Assembly (NCBI GenBank): GCA_008012115.1 | Contig: SSEB01000007.1 | Span: forward strand, 1-64,000 | From: Nevskiaceae bacterium | Lineage (GTDB): Bacteria; Pseudomonadota; Gammaproteobacteria; Nevskiales; Nevskiaceae | DNA: 64,000 nucleotides | Direction of reading: 5' to 3' | Shown here: in pieces, positions 31,365 to 41,337 of the stretch | How the letters are laid out: every line of letters begins with the position of its first letter | Numbering within the stretch: position 1 is the first letter of the stretch | Notes under the pieces: model-generated | The model's input: the letters and a program-made list of their open reading frames with translations, nothing else | Databases searched by the model: none | Told to the model about the DNA's origin: nothing | Translations under genes and position numbers: made by a program

Positions 31365-32513
31365 ATGATCCGTTTGCTGCCACTGATCGCCGCCCTGCTG
31401 CTGGCGCTGCCCGCGCTGGCGCAGGACAACGACGCCCGCCTGCGCCAGTCCAGCGAGGAGCTCAAGCGCGTGCAGGGCAAGATCGAGGCGCTGAACCAGA
31501 AAATCGAAAACGAGCGCGGTCGCCAGGACAGCCTGCGGCAGGAGCTGGAGAGCACCGAAAAGCAGATCCAGGACACCAAGGGCCGGCTGCGCGAGATCGC
31601 CGGCCTGCTCGGCGAGCAGCAGCGCAAGATCCGCGCCACGCGCGACGAACAGGCCCGCGTCGAGCGCAGCCTCAACGACGCCAAGCACGCGCTGGCGCAG
31701 CAGATCCGCGCCGCCTACATGATCGGCGAGCGCGGCCAGATCCGCCTGCTGCTCAACCAGGACAACGCCCAGAAGATGGACCGCGTCTCGACCTATTACG
31801 ACTATCTCAACCGCGCGCGCACCGACTACGTGGTCAGGATTCACGATCAGTTCGACAAGCTCTCGACCCTGCAGGATCGCCTGTCGCAGCAGAACGCCGA
31901 CCTGCTCCGGCTCAAGGATCGCCAGCAGAAGACGCTGGCGGCGCTGGAAACCACCCGCTCGGCCCGTGGCGAGACCATCCGCGCGATCAACGAGCGCATC
32001 AGCAACGAGCTCGACGAGATCAAGCAGCTGCGCGCCAACGAGCAGCAGATCCAGTCGCTGCTCAAGTCGCTGCGCGAGGCGCTGGCCAACCTGTCCACCG
32101 ACTTCGGCGACGCCCGGCCTTTTCCCAAGATGAAGGGGCGGCTGCCGTGGCCGATCCGCGGCAAGCTGCTGGCGAGCTTCGGCGAGGCCAAGGCCGGCGG
32201 ACGCCTGAGCTGGAACGGCCTCTGGATCGACGCGCCGGAAGGCGCGCCGGTGCGCGCCGTGGCCGGCGGTCGCGTCGCCTACGTCGGCTGGCTGCAGCGC
32301 TACGGCCTGATCATCATCCTCGAGCACGAGGGCGGCTACTTCTCGCTCTACGGCCACAACGACAGCGTCGACCGGCAGGTCGGCGAGCAGGTGCATCCGG
32401 GCGACACCATCGCCAGGGTCGGCAGCACCGGCGGCTACGAACAGCCCGGCCTCTACTTCGAGATCCGCCAGGGCACCGAGCCGATCAATCCCAAGCTCTG
32501 GCTCGGAAAATAG
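31365..32513 (+). CDS. envC: EnvC-type murein hydrolase activator
   Basis: EnvC sits in the periplasm at the division septum and activates amidases AmiA/AmiB. The 382-residue protein has a signal peptide (LLLALPALA), a long coiled coil (about residues 25-250) and a C-terminal LytM/M23 domain ending YFEIRQGTEPINPKLWLG. The domain is degenerate: the first zinc-ligand site reads SWNGLWID without His, as in E. coli EnvC, so it should be an activator, not a hydrolase. I chose the ATG at 31365, just after a CATTAT box. An earlier in-frame ATG at 31332 would mask the signal. Confidence 0.93.
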   Translation: MIRLLPLIAALLLALPALAQDNDARLRQSSEELKRVQGKIEALNQKIENERGRQDSLRQELESTEKQIQDTKGRLREIAGLLGEQQRKIRATRDEQARVERSLNDAKHALAQQIRAAYMIGERGQIRLLLNQDNAQKMDRVSTYYDYLNRARTDYVVRIHDQFDKLSTLQDRLSQQNADLLRLKDRQQKTLAALETTRSARGETIRAINERISNELDEIKQLRANEQQIQSLLKSLREALANLSTDFGDARPFPKMKGRLPWPIRGKLLASFGEAKAGGRLSWNGLWIDAPEGAPVRAVAGGRVAYVGWLQRYGLIIILEHEGGYFSLYGHNDSVDRQVGEQVHPGDTIARVGSTGGYEQPGLYFEIRQGTEPINPKLWLGK

Positions 32514-32525
32514 GCCGCGGAACGC

Positions 32526-32635
32526 CACCCGCTCCCGACCGGAGCGCCGGAAAGCTTGTTACCTAATATTTAATGAAAAATGAATCGATCAATATTCATT
32601 AACAGCTCTGCCGACTCCGCCGGACACGGCGGGTG
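32526..32635. repeat. 110-bp inverted element, copy 5 (most diverged)
   Basis: Exactly 110 bp from CACCCGCT to GGCGGGTG; the altered right end still pairs by a T-G wobble. GTTAC is at 33-37 and TTAAC at 74-78. The arms pair with bulges rather than continuously. It starts 12 nt after the envC stop and separates envC from ctpA. Confidence 0.85.
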
Positions 32636-32729
32636 CCTCCTGCGACGTTGCTCCGGCATGCCGTGAACGCGCCTCGGCGGCGGCGGTCTATGTGCTATCT
32701 TCAAAACCCTACTGAAAACACCCTCCTTC

Positions 32730-34070
32730 ATGTCTCTTTTTTCCCGCACCTCCATCGCCCTGGCGGCTGGCGTCGTCCTCGGCGCGTCCATCACCCTCAC
32801 CCACGGCGTGTTCGCCGACAAGGACAAGAATGTCGACACGCTGCCGGTCAAGGACCTGCAGACCTTCGTCGAGATTCTCAACCGCGTGAAGTCCGACTAC
32901 GTTGAACCGGTGGACGACAAGACGCTGCTGGAGAACGCGGTGCGCGGCATGCTCGCCGGCCTCGATCCGCACTCGGCGTATCTGGACAAGGACGAGTTCA
33001 AGGACATGAACATCGTCACCACCGGCAAGTTCGGTGGCCTGGGAATCGAGGTGCAGATGCAGGACGGCTTCGTGCGCGTGGTGTCGCCGATCGACGACAC
33101 GCCGGCGGCCAAGGCCGGCGTCAAGCCGGGCGACCTCATCGTCAAGATCGACGACACGCCGGTGAAGGGCCTGACGCTGACCGACGCCGTGCAGAAGATG
33201 CGTGGCGCGCCCGGCTCCAAGATCCAGCTGACCCTGGTGCGCGAAGGTGCCGACAAGCCGCTGGTGCTCGACCTCAAGCGTGACGTGATCGCCGTGGCCA
33301 GCGTGCGCAGCCGCATGCTCGAACCGGGACTGGGCTATCTGCGCATCAGCAGCTTCACCGTCGACACCGGCGACAGCCTCAACAAGGAACTGCTCAAGCT
33401 CAAGAAGGACGCCGGCGGCGACCTCAAGGGCCTGGTGCTGGACCTGCGCAACAACCCGGGCGGCGTGCTCGATGCCGCGGTGAAAGTCTCCGACGCCTTC
33501 ATCGACAAGGGCACCATCGTCAGCATCAAGGGTCGCGATCCGGCCAACACCCGCGAGTTCACCGCCACCCCGGGCGACCTGCTCAACGGCCATCCGCTGG
33601 TGGTGCTGGTCAACGGCGGCTCGGCCTCGGCCTCGGAAATCGTCGCCGGCGCGCTGCAGGACGACAAGCGCGCGGTGCTGATGGGCTCGCGCACCTTCGG
33701 CAAGGGCTCGGTGCAGACCATCATGCCGCTGCAGAACGATGCCGCGATCAAGCTGACCACGGCGCGCTACTACACGCCCTCCGGCCGCTCGATCCAGGCC
33801 GAGGGCATCGAGCCCGACGTCACGCTGCGTTCGCTCAAGGTGGCCAAGGACGATCAGCAGGATGGCCTGCTGGAGCCGATCAAGGAAGCCGACCTCAAGG
33901 GCAGCCTGCACAACGAGAACGAGAAGAAGGAGGCCGCCGCCAAGGCGGCAGCCGATGCCAAGGACAAGGACAAGAAGGCCAAGGATCAGCAGCAGCTCGC
34001 CGAGAGCGACTACCAGCTCTACGAGGCGCTGAACCTGCTCAAGGGCCTGGTCATCGCCCGCGGCAACTGA
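32730..34070 (+). CDS. ctpA: C-terminal processing protease (S41, CtpA/Prc type)
   Basis: This 446-residue periplasmic protease trims C-termini of envelope proteins. It has an N-terminal signal/anchor ([16 protein letters not shown]), a PDZ domain (about 85-175: [20 protein letters not shown]) and the S41 catalytic Ser in [16 protein letters not shown] with Lys in [11 protein letters not shown] Lys/Ala/Asp-rich tail ([19 protein letters not shown]) ends the protein. In E. coli-like loci ctpA-type genes follow envC, as here. No ribosome site is evident. Confidence 0.96.
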   Translation: MSLFSRTSIALAAGVVLGASITLTHGVFADKDKNVDTLPVKDLQTFVEILNRVKSDYVEPVDDKTLLENAVRGMLAGLDPHSAYLDKDEFKDMNIVTTGKFGGLGIEVQMQDGFVRVVSPIDDTPAAKAGVKPGDLIVKIDDTPVKGLTLTDAVQKMRGAPGSKIQLTLVREGADKPLVLDLKRDVIAVASVRSRMLEPGLGYLRISSFTVDTGDSLNKELLKLKKDAGGDLKGLVLDLRNNPGGVLDAAVKVSDAFIDKGTIVSIKGRDPANTREFTATPGDLLNGHPLVVLVNGGSASASEIVAGALQDDKRAVLMGSRTFGKGSVQTIMPLQNDAAIKLTTARYYTPSGRSIQAEGIEPDVTLRSLKVAKDDQQDGLLEPIKEADLKGSLHNENEKKEAAAKAAADAKDKDKKAKDQQQLAESDYQLYEALNLLKGLVIARGN

Positions 34071-34088
34071 GCCTGCGCAAGCGCAACG

Positions 34089-34114
34089 AAAAGGCCCGCT
34101 GAGCGGGCCTTTTT
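34089..34114. terminator. bidirectional terminator between ctpA and ubiB
   Basis: A stem of AAAAGGCCCGCT with its complement GCGGGCCTTTTT sits between the converging genes, 19 nt after ctpA and 11 nt from the end of ubiB. It serves both strands. Confidence 0.92.
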
Positions 34115-34124
34115 CTTGGGTCAT

Positions 34125-35759
34125 TCACGGGCGGTTGCTGAACGCGCGCAGCCAGCACAACGCGCCGACCAGGCCAAAGGCCCACGACCACACCGGCACG
34201 CCTGCGGCCAGCACCGGCCGGTAGCCGTCGAGGCCGAACATCAGCGCGGCGCTGACCATGCAGGCGCTGCCGGCCAGCACGAAGACGTTGCGCCGGTTGG
34301 CGCGCCGCACTTCTTCCTTCAGCTCCAGCAGCAGGCGCCGGTTGCCGGCGCCGCCGCCCAGACCCTCGCCGCGTTCGAGCTGCAGCAGGGCGCGGTGCGC
34401 CAGTTGCGGCAGCGTGTCCGCCAGCGCCGGGAATCCGGCGCGCGCTTTCTCCAGCATCGCCGCCGGGCCGATGCGATTGCGCATCCACTCTTCCATGATC
34501 GGCTTGGCGGTCTTCCACAGGTCGAGCTCGTCGTAGAGCTGGCGACCCAGGCCCTCGATGTTGAGCAGGGTTTTCTGCAGCAGCACCAGCTGCGGCTGCA
34601 CCTGGTAGTTGAAGCGCCGCGCCACCTGGAACAGGCGCAGCAGGAAGAAGCCGAAGGAAATGTCCTTGAGCGGCCGCTGGAAGATCGGCTCGCAGATGGT
34701 GCGGATCGCCGCCTCGAACTCCTCGACGCGCGTGCCCTCCGGCACCCATTCGCTCTCGACGTGCAGCTCGGCAACGCGGCGGTAGTCGCGGTTGAAGAAG
34801 GCCAGGAAATTCTCGGCCAGGTAACGCTGGTCGCTGGGGGTGAGCATGCCGACGATGCCGAAATCCACCGCCAGATAACTCGGCTTCCTGGGATTGCTGG
34901 CATCCACGAAGATGTTGCCCGGATGCATGTCGGCGTGGAAGAAATTGTCGCGGAAGGTCTGCTTGAAGAAGATCTCGACGCCACGCTCGGCCAGCACCTT
35001 GAAATCGACGCCCAGGCCGCGCAGGCGGTCAAGCTCGCGGATCGAGATGCCGTGGATGCGCTCCATCACCAGCACATCCGGCCGCGTGTAGTCCCACAGC
35101 ACCACCGGGTGGTAGATCAGCTCCGAGCCCAGCCAGTTGCGGCGCAGCAGCGAGGCGTTGGCGCCTTCGCGCATCAGGTCCAGCTCGTCGAAGATCACCT
35201 TCTCGTATTCGTCGACGATGGCGCGCGGACGGATGCGGCGGGCGTCCTCGGAGAACTTCTCGGCCAGTTCCGCCAGCGTGTGCAGCAGCTGGATGTCGCT
35301 GCGGATCACGTGCTCGATGCCCGGCCGCAGCACCTTCACCACCACCTCCAAGCCCGGATCGCCTTCGCCCTGGGGCTTGAGCCGCGCGGCATGCACCTGC
35401 GCCACCGAAGCCGAGGCCATCGGTACGGTCTGGAATTCGCCGAACACGTCGTCGATGCGCCTGCCCAGCGAGCGTTCGACGATGGCGCGTGCCTCGTCGC
35501 CCGGGAACGGCGGCACCTGGTCCTGCAGCTTGGCCAGTTCGCCGGCGATGTCGGCCGGGATGATGTCGGGGCGTGTCGACAGTGCCTGCCCCAGCTTGAC
35601 GAACACCGGGCCCAGTTCGGTCAGCGCCTCGCGCAGGCGCTCGCCGCGGGGACGCGTGCCGCGCGGCTTGCCGTCGGCAAACTCCATCAGGCCGTATTTG
35701 CGCACGGCGCGATGGATCTGCCACAGCCGTCGCAGGCGGCCGGCGGAGAGCTGGCTCAT
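34125..35759 (-). CDS. ubiB: ubiquinone biosynthesis accessory kinase-like protein UbiB
   Basis: UbiB is a membrane-bound atypical kinase/ATPase needed for ubiquinone synthesis. The 544-residue protein has the KxGQ motif in FVKLGQALSTRPDIIP, the ABC1 core FFHADMHPGNIFVD and VDFGIVGML, and two C-terminal membrane helices. It overlaps ubiJ by ATGA and is the third gene of ubiE-ubiJ-ubiB, the gammaproteobacterial order. No tatABC genes follow. Confidence 0.97.
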   Translation of the reverse strand: MSQLSAGRLRRLWQIHRAVRKYGLMEFADGKPRGTRPRGERLREALTELGPVFVKLGQALSTRPDIIPADIAGELAKLQDQVPPFPGDEARAIVERSLGRRIDDVFGEFQTVPMASASVAQVHAARLKPQGEGDPGLEVVVKVLRPGIEHVIRSDIQLLHTLAELAEKFSEDARRIRPRAIVDEYEKVIFDELDLMREGANASLLRRNWLGSELIYHPVVLWDYTRPDVLVMERIHGISIRELDRLRGLGVDFKVLAERGVEIFFKQTFRDNFFHADMHPGNIFVDASNPRKPSYLAVDFGIVGMLTPSDQRYLAENFLAFFNRDYRRVAELHVESEWVPEGTRVEEFEAAIRTICEPIFQRPLKDISFGFFLLRLFQVARRFNYQVQPQLVLLQKTLLNIEGLGRQLYDELDLWKTAKPIMEEWMRNRIGPAAMLEKARAGFPALADTLPQLAHRALLQLERGEGLGGGAGNRRLLLELKEEVRRANRRNVFVLAGSACMVSAALMFGLDGYRPVLAAGVPVWSWAFGLVGALCWLRAFSNRP

Positions 35760-36364
35760 GCCGAGCGCTCCAATTTTTCCAGCCGCGCCTCGAAACGGTC
35801 GACGCGATCGCGCAGGCTATCGACCTCGTCCATCCATTCGGCCGCGTCGCTGGCGCGCGCCAGGTCGCGGGTCTCCTCGCGCAGGTACTCGGCGGTGTCC
35901 AGCGTCAGCGTGTCGGCGGCACGGCGGCCCCAGCCGAGGAATTTCTGCAGACCCTGGTTGAGACGATGCGCGGCGGTGCCGCCAAAGAACTTGGCCAGCA
36001 GTTCCTCGGGATCGAATCCGACGCGCGCCAGCATGCGGTTGAAGCGCGCCAGCAGCTCAGTATCGCCGTCGACATCGAGCCCGGCGGGAACGCCACCGGC
36101 GCCGCTCGCGGTTTTCCAGGCGAGCCGCAGCAGCAGCGTCGGCGGGCCGCTGACGGTGACGTCGGCCGCGCGCTCGCTGTCCTGCAGCACGCGCACGCCG
36201 CCGCCGTGGAATTCGATCACGAAGGTCCAGCCCAGGCCCAGCAGGCGCAGCGCGATGCCGCGGCCCGACAAGGTCGCGCACTCGTCGAGCACCTCGGGTT
36301 CGAGCGCGAGGTAGCGGTTGAGCGCGACCTCAAGCCCGGCGCACAACAGGGCCGGCGCGCTCAC
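35756..36364 (-). CDS. ubiJ: ubiquinone biosynthesis accessory factor UbiJ
   Basis: UbiJ organises the soluble ubiquinone-biosynthesis complex through an SCP2 lipid-binding domain. This 202-residue protein begins LCAGLEVALNRYLALEPE, has the SCP2-like core ADVTVSGPPTLLLRLAW, and ends in a charged coiled-coil (VDSLRDRVDRFEARLEKLE). The family is weakly conserved; position between ubiE (25 nt) and ubiB (overlap) makes the call firm. Confidence 0.93.
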   Translation of the reverse strand: MSAPALLCAGLEVALNRYLALEPEVLDECATLSGRGIALRLLGLGWTFVIEFHGGGVRVLQDSERAADVTVSGPPTLLLRLAWKTASGAGGVPAGLDVDGDTELLARFNRMLARVGFDPEELLAKFFGGTAAHRLNQGLQKFLGWGRRAADTLTLDTAEYLREETRDLARASDAAEWMDEVDSLRDRVDRFEARLEKLERSA

Positions 36365-36389
36365 TGCGGCGCCTCGTGGATCGGTGTGC

Positions 36390-37148
36390 TCATTCGAGGC
36401 GGAAACCCCGGTGCACCGCGACGATGCCGCCGGTGAGGTTGTAGACCTGTACGCGCGACAGACCGGCGCCTTCCATCATGCCCTTGAGGGTCTGCTGATC
36501 CGGATGCATGCGGATGGACTCGGCGAGATAACGGTAGGAGTCCGCGTCGTTCGCCACCAGCTTGCCCATCAGCGGCAGCAGCCGGAAGGAATACTGGTCG
36601 TAGAGTTTCGACAGCGGCTGGCTCAGCGGCCTGGAGAACTCCAGCACCATGAGCCTTCCGCCCGGCTTGAGGCAGCGCGTCATCGAGCGCAGGGCGGCAT
36701 CCTTGTCGGTGACGTTGCGCAGGCCGAAGCCGATGGTGATGAGGTCGAAGCTGCCGTCCGGAAACGGCAGCTTCTCGGCATTGAGCTGCGCCACCGGCAC
36801 CTCGACGATGCCCTTGTCGGCCAGCCGCGCACGGCCCTCCTGGAGCATCGCCGCATTGATGTCGGACAGCACCACCATGCCCTTGGGGCCCACCTGGCGC
36901 GCGAATTCGCGGGTCAGGTCGCCGGTGCCGCCGGCCACGTCCAGCACTTTCTCGCCGGGGCGCACGCCGGCCAGATCGATGGCGAAGCGTTTCCAGATGC
37001 GGTGAACGCCCATCGACATCAGGTCGTTCATCAGGTCGTACTTGTGGGCCACCGAGGTGAACACGCCGGCGACGCGCTTCTGCTTGTCGCCGACAGGCAC
37101 CTGCTCGTAGCCGAAATGGGTGTAGCCGGGTTTGTTCTCGGACGACAT
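36390..37148 (-). CDS. ubiE: ubiquinone/menaquinone C-methyltransferase UbiE
   Basis: UbiE adds the C-methyl group of ubiquinone and menaquinone using SAM. The 252-residue protein shows [20 protein letters not shown], the SAM motif [16 protein letters not shown], and GFGLRNVTD plus LMVLEFSRP, all signatures. The start is ATG at 37148 (MSSENK); longer readings are shadow. The minus strand has TACAAT at 37183-37178, a probable -10. Confidence 0.97.
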   Translation of the reverse strand: MSSENKPGYTHFGYEQVPVGDKQKRVAGVFTSVAHKYDLMNDLMSMGVHRIWKRFAIDLAGVRPGEKVLDVAGGTGDLTREFARQVGPKGMVVLSDINAAMLQEGRARLADKGIVEVPVAQLNAEKLPFPDGSFDLITIGFGLRNVTDKDAALRSMTRCLKPGGRLMVLEFSRPLSQPLSKLYDQYSFRLLPLMGKLVANDADSYRYLAESIRMHPDQQTLKGMMEGAGLSRVQVYNLTGGIVAVHRGFRLE

Positions 37149-37263
37149 GGATCGATCTGGAAGCGCGCGGATGCGCCATTGTAAGGCCTGCGCCTGCCGG
37201 CAGGGTTTTGCGTTTGCCCCAGGTCTGTGGCAAAAGTCAGCGCCCGCATTGTCCAGACGCCGC

Positions 37264-37575
37264 ATGCCCGCTCCCATTCGCCCCGTGCCCCTGCTTGCGC
37301 TGTGCGCCGCCCTGCTTGCCGCCGCCTGCGCCGAGCAGCCCCGGCGCGCGGCGCCCAACAGCCTCTACCACCGCACCCTGGCGGAGTTCCAGAAGGCCGA
37401 CATCGACCACGACGAGCAACTCACCGCGGACGAGTTCAAGGCCGGCCTGCCGGAACTGGCCGACCATTTCGGCGAGGTCGACACCGATGGCAATGGCAAG
37501 GTCAATTTCGCGGAGCTGTGGTCCTACGTGCAGTACCGCTACGTCAGCCGCCAGCAGCCGCCGCGCGAGCGGTAA
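37264..37575 (+). CDS. small EF-hand lipoprotein
   Basis: This 103-residue protein has a lipoprotein-like signal ([13 protein letters not shown], lipobox slightly non-standard with Ala at -3) and two consecutive EF-hand loops, [13 protein letters not shown] and [13 protein letters not shown], with all usual Ca2+ ligand positions occupied. It is probably a periplasmic Ca2+-binding protein. Function is unknown. It is divergent from ubiE and stands alone. The start ATG at 37264 was chosen to keep the signal peptide at the N-terminus. Confidence 0.82.
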   Translation: MPAPIRPVPLLALCAALLAAACAEQPRRAAPNSLYHRTLAEFQKADIDHDEQLTADEFKAGLPELADHFGEVDTDGNGKVNFAELWSYVQYRYVSRQQPPRER

Positions 37576-37689
37576 CGACGCCGCTGACGCTTGCGGGACG
37601 CTTCATCGGGCCGGGCCATGCCGCGCGGCGCGATGCGCCGCAGGGGCCGCTGTCATGGCCTGCCGCGGACGCGAGGACTTCCGCAGCGC

Positions 37690-38100
37690 TCAGGGCGCGG
37701 AGGGGATGTATTTCCGGGGCAGCGCCGCGAGCTTGGTGACGTCGCGGTCGCGCGACATGCCGACCTCGGCGAGCCGCTCCAGGTAGCGTGCCCAGTTCTT
37801 CTCGCGATGCTGGCCGAGCTGCTCGAACACATCCCAGGAATACAGCCCGGTGTCGTGGCCGTCGTCGAAGCGCAGGCGCACGGCGTAGCGGCCCACCGGC
37901 TCGATGGCGGCGATGTTCACCTCGCGCTTGCCGCCCACCAGCATCGGTTCGACCAGGCCGTGGCCCTGCAGCTCGGCGCTGGGCGAAAACACGCGCAGGT
38001 ATTCGCAGGGCAATTCGTAGCGGCGGCCGTCGGCGTAGCCGAGTTCCAGCACGCGCGAAGCGCGATGCAGGCGGATGGTGGTCGGTGCGGCGGCTTTCAT
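37690..38100 (-). CDS. DUF971 (GBBH-like N-terminal domain) protein
   Basis: The 136-residue protein is a stand-alone DUF971 domain, related to the N-terminal Zn-binding domain of gamma-butyrobetaine hydroxylase. Recognisable parts are LHRASRVLELGYADGRRYELPCEYLRVF and AVRLRFDDGHDTGLYSWDVF. Such genes often lie between hslVU and ubiE in gammaproteobacteria, as here, although an Old Yellow Enzyme gene and a 110-bp element now separate it from hslU. Biochemical role is unknown; an iron-sulfur link has been suggested for the family. Confidence 0.88.
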   Translation of the reverse strand: MKAAAPTTIRLHRASRVLELGYADGRRYELPCEYLRVFSPSAELQGHGLVEPMLVGGKREVNIAAIEPVGRYAVRLRFDDGHDTGLYSWDVFEQLGQHREKNWARYLERLAEVGMSRDRDVTKLAALPRKYIPSAP

Positions 38101-38146
38101 GTCGCGATTATGCGCGGACGGCGTCGCGCGGCGCAGCGGAAACCGT

Positions 38147-38256
38147 CACCCGCTCTCCCGCCCAGCGTCGATAGAATTGTTATGTTTTATTTATTGAATT
38201 TAAATTTAATAAATAAAATATAACATATTACCCAGGGAAAATGCCCCGAGCGGGTG
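38147..38256. repeat. 110-bp inverted element, copy 6
   Basis: Exactly 110 bp. The core is a long AT palindrome with GTTATG and CATAAC-like ends (GTTAT at 33-37, ATAAC at 74-78) and centre GAATTTAAATTT. The base just outside the ends pairs T-A here, unlike other copies. The right arm contains CCCAGGGAAAATG. It splits the DUF971 gene from the Old Yellow Enzyme-hslU cluster. Confidence 0.92.
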
Positions 38257-38281
38257 AGCGAAAAACGGCGCCGCAGACCGC

Positions 38282-39376
38282 CTACAGCGCCGGATAATCC
38301 GTGTAGCCCTCGGCGCCCGGCTTGTAAAAAGTCTTGGGATTGGGCTCGTTGAGCGGCGCATCCAGCAACAAGCGCTTCGGCAGATCGGGATTGGCGAGAA
38401 ACGGCCGGCCAAACGCCACCGCGTCGACCGCACCGCGCTCGACCGCGTCCAGCGCCATCGCGCGGGTGTAGCCGTTGTTGGCGATGTAGGTGCCACCGAA
38501 ACGTTGGCGCGCACCGGCAAAATCGAAGCCGCTCTTGGTGTGTTCGACCTGGGTGTTGCCTTCGATGAAGTGGATGAAGGCGATCTTGCGCGCGGCGAGT
38601 TGATCTACCAGCGCACCGTAGACGGCCTCAGTGTTGGAGTCGAGCGGGCAGTTGTTGGCGAGCGTCACCGGCGACAGGCGGATGCCGACGCGATCCGCGC
38701 CGAACACCTCGATGGCCGCGTCCACCGCCGCCAGCGTGAACCTGAGACGGTTGGCGATGCTGCCGCCATATTCGTCGGTGCGCCGATTGGTCGAGTCGCG
38801 CAGGAACTGTTCGAGCAAATAGCCGTTGGCGGCGTGAATCTCGACGCCGTCGAAACCGGCGTTCTTCGCCGTCTGCGCGGCATGGCGGTAATCGGCGACG
38901 ATGCCGGCGACCTCGTGCGTCTCCAGCGCGCGCGGCGTCACCTGCGCCATCTTGCCGTTCTGCGTGGTCGTGAACAGCCCGGCGTTGATGGCCGACGGCG
39001 CCACCGGCAGCGCGCCGCCGGGTTGCAGATCGGGATGCGAGATGCGGCCAACGTGCCAGAGCTGCGCGACGATTTTTCCGCCCTTGGCATGCACCGCGTC
39101 GGTGATCGCGCGCCAGCCGGCTTCCTGTTCCCTGGTGTAGATGCCGGGCGCGCCCATGTAGCCCTTGCCCTGCGGCGAAATCTGCGTCGCCTCGCTGACG
39201 ATCAGGCCCGCGCCGGCGCGCTGCACGTAGTACTCGACGTTGAGCGCGTTGGGCGCATCGGTGCCCGGCGTCGAGCGGCAGCGCGTCAGCGGCGCCATGA
39301 ACACGCGGTTGGCGCAGTCGATGGCGCCGACTTTCACGGTGGTGAACAGACGCGCGGAAATCTTGCCTTCGGCCAT
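38282..39376 (-). CDS. Old Yellow Enzyme family ene-reductase (NemA-like)
   Basis: This 364-residue FMN enzyme reduces activated C=C bonds, such as N-ethylmaleimide or nitro-esters, using NAD(P)H. The TIM-barrel signatures are present: MAPLTRCRS, AQLWHVGRIS, the substrate-binding pair in VEIHAANGYLLEQFL, and DEYGGSIANRLRF. It begins 23 nt downstream of hslU on the same strand, so it is probably co-transcribed with heat-shock protease genes, which is unusual. Confidence 0.94.
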   Translation of the reverse strand: MAEGKISARLFTTVKVGAIDCANRVFMAPLTRCRSTPGTDAPNALNVEYYVQRAGAGLIVSEATQISPQGKGYMGAPGIYTREQEAGWRAITDAVHAKGGKIVAQLWHVGRISHPDLQPGGALPVAPSAINAGLFTTTQNGKMAQVTPRALETHEVAGIVADYRHAAQTAKNAGFDGVEIHAANGYLLEQFLRDSTNRRTDEYGGSIANRLRFTLAAVDAAIEVFGADRVGIRLSPVTLANNCPLDSNTEAVYGALVDQLAARKIAFIHFIEGNTQVEHTKSGFDFAGARQRFGGTYIANNGYTRAMALDAVERGAVDAVAFGRPFLANPDLPKRLLLDAPLNEPNPKTFYKPGAEGYTDYPAL

Positions 39377-39399
39377 GATCGTTCCAGTTGAATGACAGC

Positions 39400-40758
39400 T
39401 CAGAGAATGTAGCGGCTCAGATCCTCGTCGCCGGCCAGCTGCTGCAGCTTGCCGTCGACGTAAGCGGCGTCGATGGTGATGGTGCTGCCGGACTTGTCCG
39501 GCGCCTCGTAGGCGATCTCTTCCATCAACCGCTCCATCACCGTGTGCAGGCGACGCGCGCCGATATTCTCGGTGCGCTCGTTGACCTGCCAGGCGGTCTC
39601 GGCGATGCGGCGCAGGCCGTCGGGCGCGAACTCCACCGTCACGCCTTCGGTCGCCATCAGCGCCTTGTACTGCTCCTGCAGCGAGAAGTTGGGCTCGCTG
39701 AGGATGCGCACGAAGTCCTCGGCCTTGAGCGCGTCCAGCTCGACGCGGATCGGCAGGCGACCCTGCAACTCCGGAATCAGGTCGCTGGGCTTGGCCATGT
39801 GGAAGGCGCCGCTGGCGATGAACAGGATGTGATCGGTCTTGATCGCGCCGTGCTTGGTGGTGACGGTGCTGCCCTCGACCAGGGGCAACAGGTCGCGCTG
39901 CACGCCTTCGCGCGAGACATCGGCGCCGACGTATTCGCTGCGCTTGCAGACCTTGTCGATCTCGTCGATGAAGACGATGCCGTTCTCCTCGACGTTCTGC
40001 AGCGCCTCGGTCTTGATCGCCTCCTCGTCCACCAGCTTGGCGGCCTCCTCGTCGGTGGCCTGCCGCAGCGCTTCCTTGACCTTCATCTTCTTGGTGCGCG
40101 TCTTGCCGTTGCCGAGATTGGCGAACATCGACTGCAGCTGGCTGGTCATCTCCTCCATGCCCGGCGGACCCATCAGCGATACGCTGGGCGCGGCCGCGGT
40201 GAGCTTGATCTCGATTTCGGTGTCGTCGAGCTGGCCTTCGCGCAGGCGCTTGCGGAACACCTGGCGCGCGGCACTGTTCTCGGACTGACGCTGCGTCGAC
40301 GCCTCGCCAAAATCCTTGGGCGGCGGCAGCAGCACGTCGAGGATACGCTCCTCGGCCGCCAGTTCCGCCTTGCTGCGCATGCGGCGCATGGCCTGCTCGC
40401 GAGCCTGCTTGATGGCGGCGTCGACCAGGTCGCGGATGATGCTGTCGACATCCTTGCCGACGTAGCCGACCTCGGTGAACTTGGTCGCCTCCACCTTCAC
40501 GAACGGCGCGTTGGCGAGCTTGGCCAGGCGGCGCGCGATCTCGGTCTTGCCGACGCCGGTGGGGCCGATCATCAGGATGTTCTTGGGATGAATCTCGCCA
40601 CGCAAGGCGCCGGCCACCTGCTGGCGGCGCCAGCGGTTGCGCAGCGCGATGGCCACGGCGCGCTTGGCGGCCTGCTGGCCGACGATGTGCTTGTCCAGTT
40701 CCTGGACGATTTCACGCGGCGTCATCGTCGCCAGCACGGTGTTTGCGGTTTCGGTCAT
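39400..40758 (-). CDS. hslU: ATP-dependent protease ATPase subunit HslU
   Basis: HslU is the AAA+ unfoldase that feeds HslV. The 452-residue protein begins [24 protein letters not shown], has Walker [15 protein letters not shown], the pore loop [12 protein letters not shown], Walker [11 protein letters not shown] and the C-terminal LSRYIL that docks into HslV. The start at 40758 follows hslV by 7 nt. Confidence 0.98.
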   Translation of the reverse strand: MTETANTVLATMTPREIVQELDKHIVGQQAAKRAVAIALRNRWRRQQVAGALRGEIHPKNILMIGPTGVGKTEIARRLAKLANAPFVKVEATKFTEVGYVGKDVDSIIRDLVDAAIKQAREQAMRRMRSKAELAAEERILDVLLPPPKDFGEASTQRQSENSAARQVFRKRLREGQLDDTEIEIKLTAAAPSVSLMGPPGMEEMTSQLQSMFANLGNGKTRTKKMKVKEALRQATDEEAAKLVDEEAIKTEALQNVEENGIVFIDEIDKVCKRSEYVGADVSREGVQRDLLPLVEGSTVTTKHGAIKTDHILFIASGAFHMAKPSDLIPELQGRLPIRVELDALKAEDFVRILSEPNFSLQEQYKALMATEGVTVEFAPDGLRRIAETAWQVNERTENIGARRLHTVMERLMEEIAYEAPDKSGSTITIDAAYVDGKLQQLAGDEDLSRYIL

Positions 40759-40765
40759 TGCGGGA

Positions 40766-41308
40766 TCAAACGTCGATCGTTTCGATCGTGAGGTTGTGAT
40801 TGGTGTAGATGCAGATGTCGGCCGCGATGTGCAACGCCTTCTCGACGATCTCGCGCGCCGGCAGCTGCGTGCTCTCGACCAGGGCGCGGGCGGCGGCGGT
40901 GGCGAAGGAACCGCCGGAGCCGATGGCGATGACGCCATGCGCTTCCGGCTCCATCACATCGCCATTGCCGGAAATCATCAGCGACGTCTCCTTGTCGGCA
41001 ACGATCAGCAGCGCCTCCAGCCGGCGCAGGGCGCGGTCGCTGCGCCAGTCCTTGGCCATCTCCACCGCGGCGCGGGTGAGATTGCCGCCGTGCTTCTCGA
41101 GCTTGCCTTCGAAGCGCTCGAACAGCGTGAAGGCGTCGGCAGTGCCGCCGGCGAAGCCGGCCATGACGCTGCCGTTATAGAGCCGGCGCACCTTGCGGGC
41201 ATTGCCCTTGACGCGGGTGTTGCCCATCGACACCTGGCCATCGCCGCCGAGCGCCACCTGGTTGCCGCGGCGCACGCACAGGATCGTGGTGCCATCGAAT
41301 TGTTTCAT
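40766..41308 (-). CDS. hslV: ATP-dependent protease peptidase subunit HslV
   Basis: HslV is the proteasome-like peptidase of the HslUV machine. The reading MKQFDG then [21 protein letters not shown] shows a 6-residue propeptide before the catalytic Thr, which must be removed for activity; E. coli HslV needs only Met removal. The protein is 180 residues. The start ATG at 41308 has a fair ribosome site, and a heat-shock-like promoter lies at 41338-41365. Confidence 0.98.
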   Translation of the reverse strand: MKQFDGTTILCVRRGNQVALGGDGQVSMGNTRVKGNARKVRRLYNGSVMAGFAGGTADAFTLFERFEGKLEKHGGNLTRAAVEMAKDWRSDRALRRLEALLIVADKETSLMISGNGDVMEPEAHGVIAIGSGGSFATAAARALVESTQLPAREIVEKALHIAADICIYTNHNLTIETIDV

Positions 41309-41337
41309 GGGAGATCCGTCCTTTGACTGCCAGCGAT

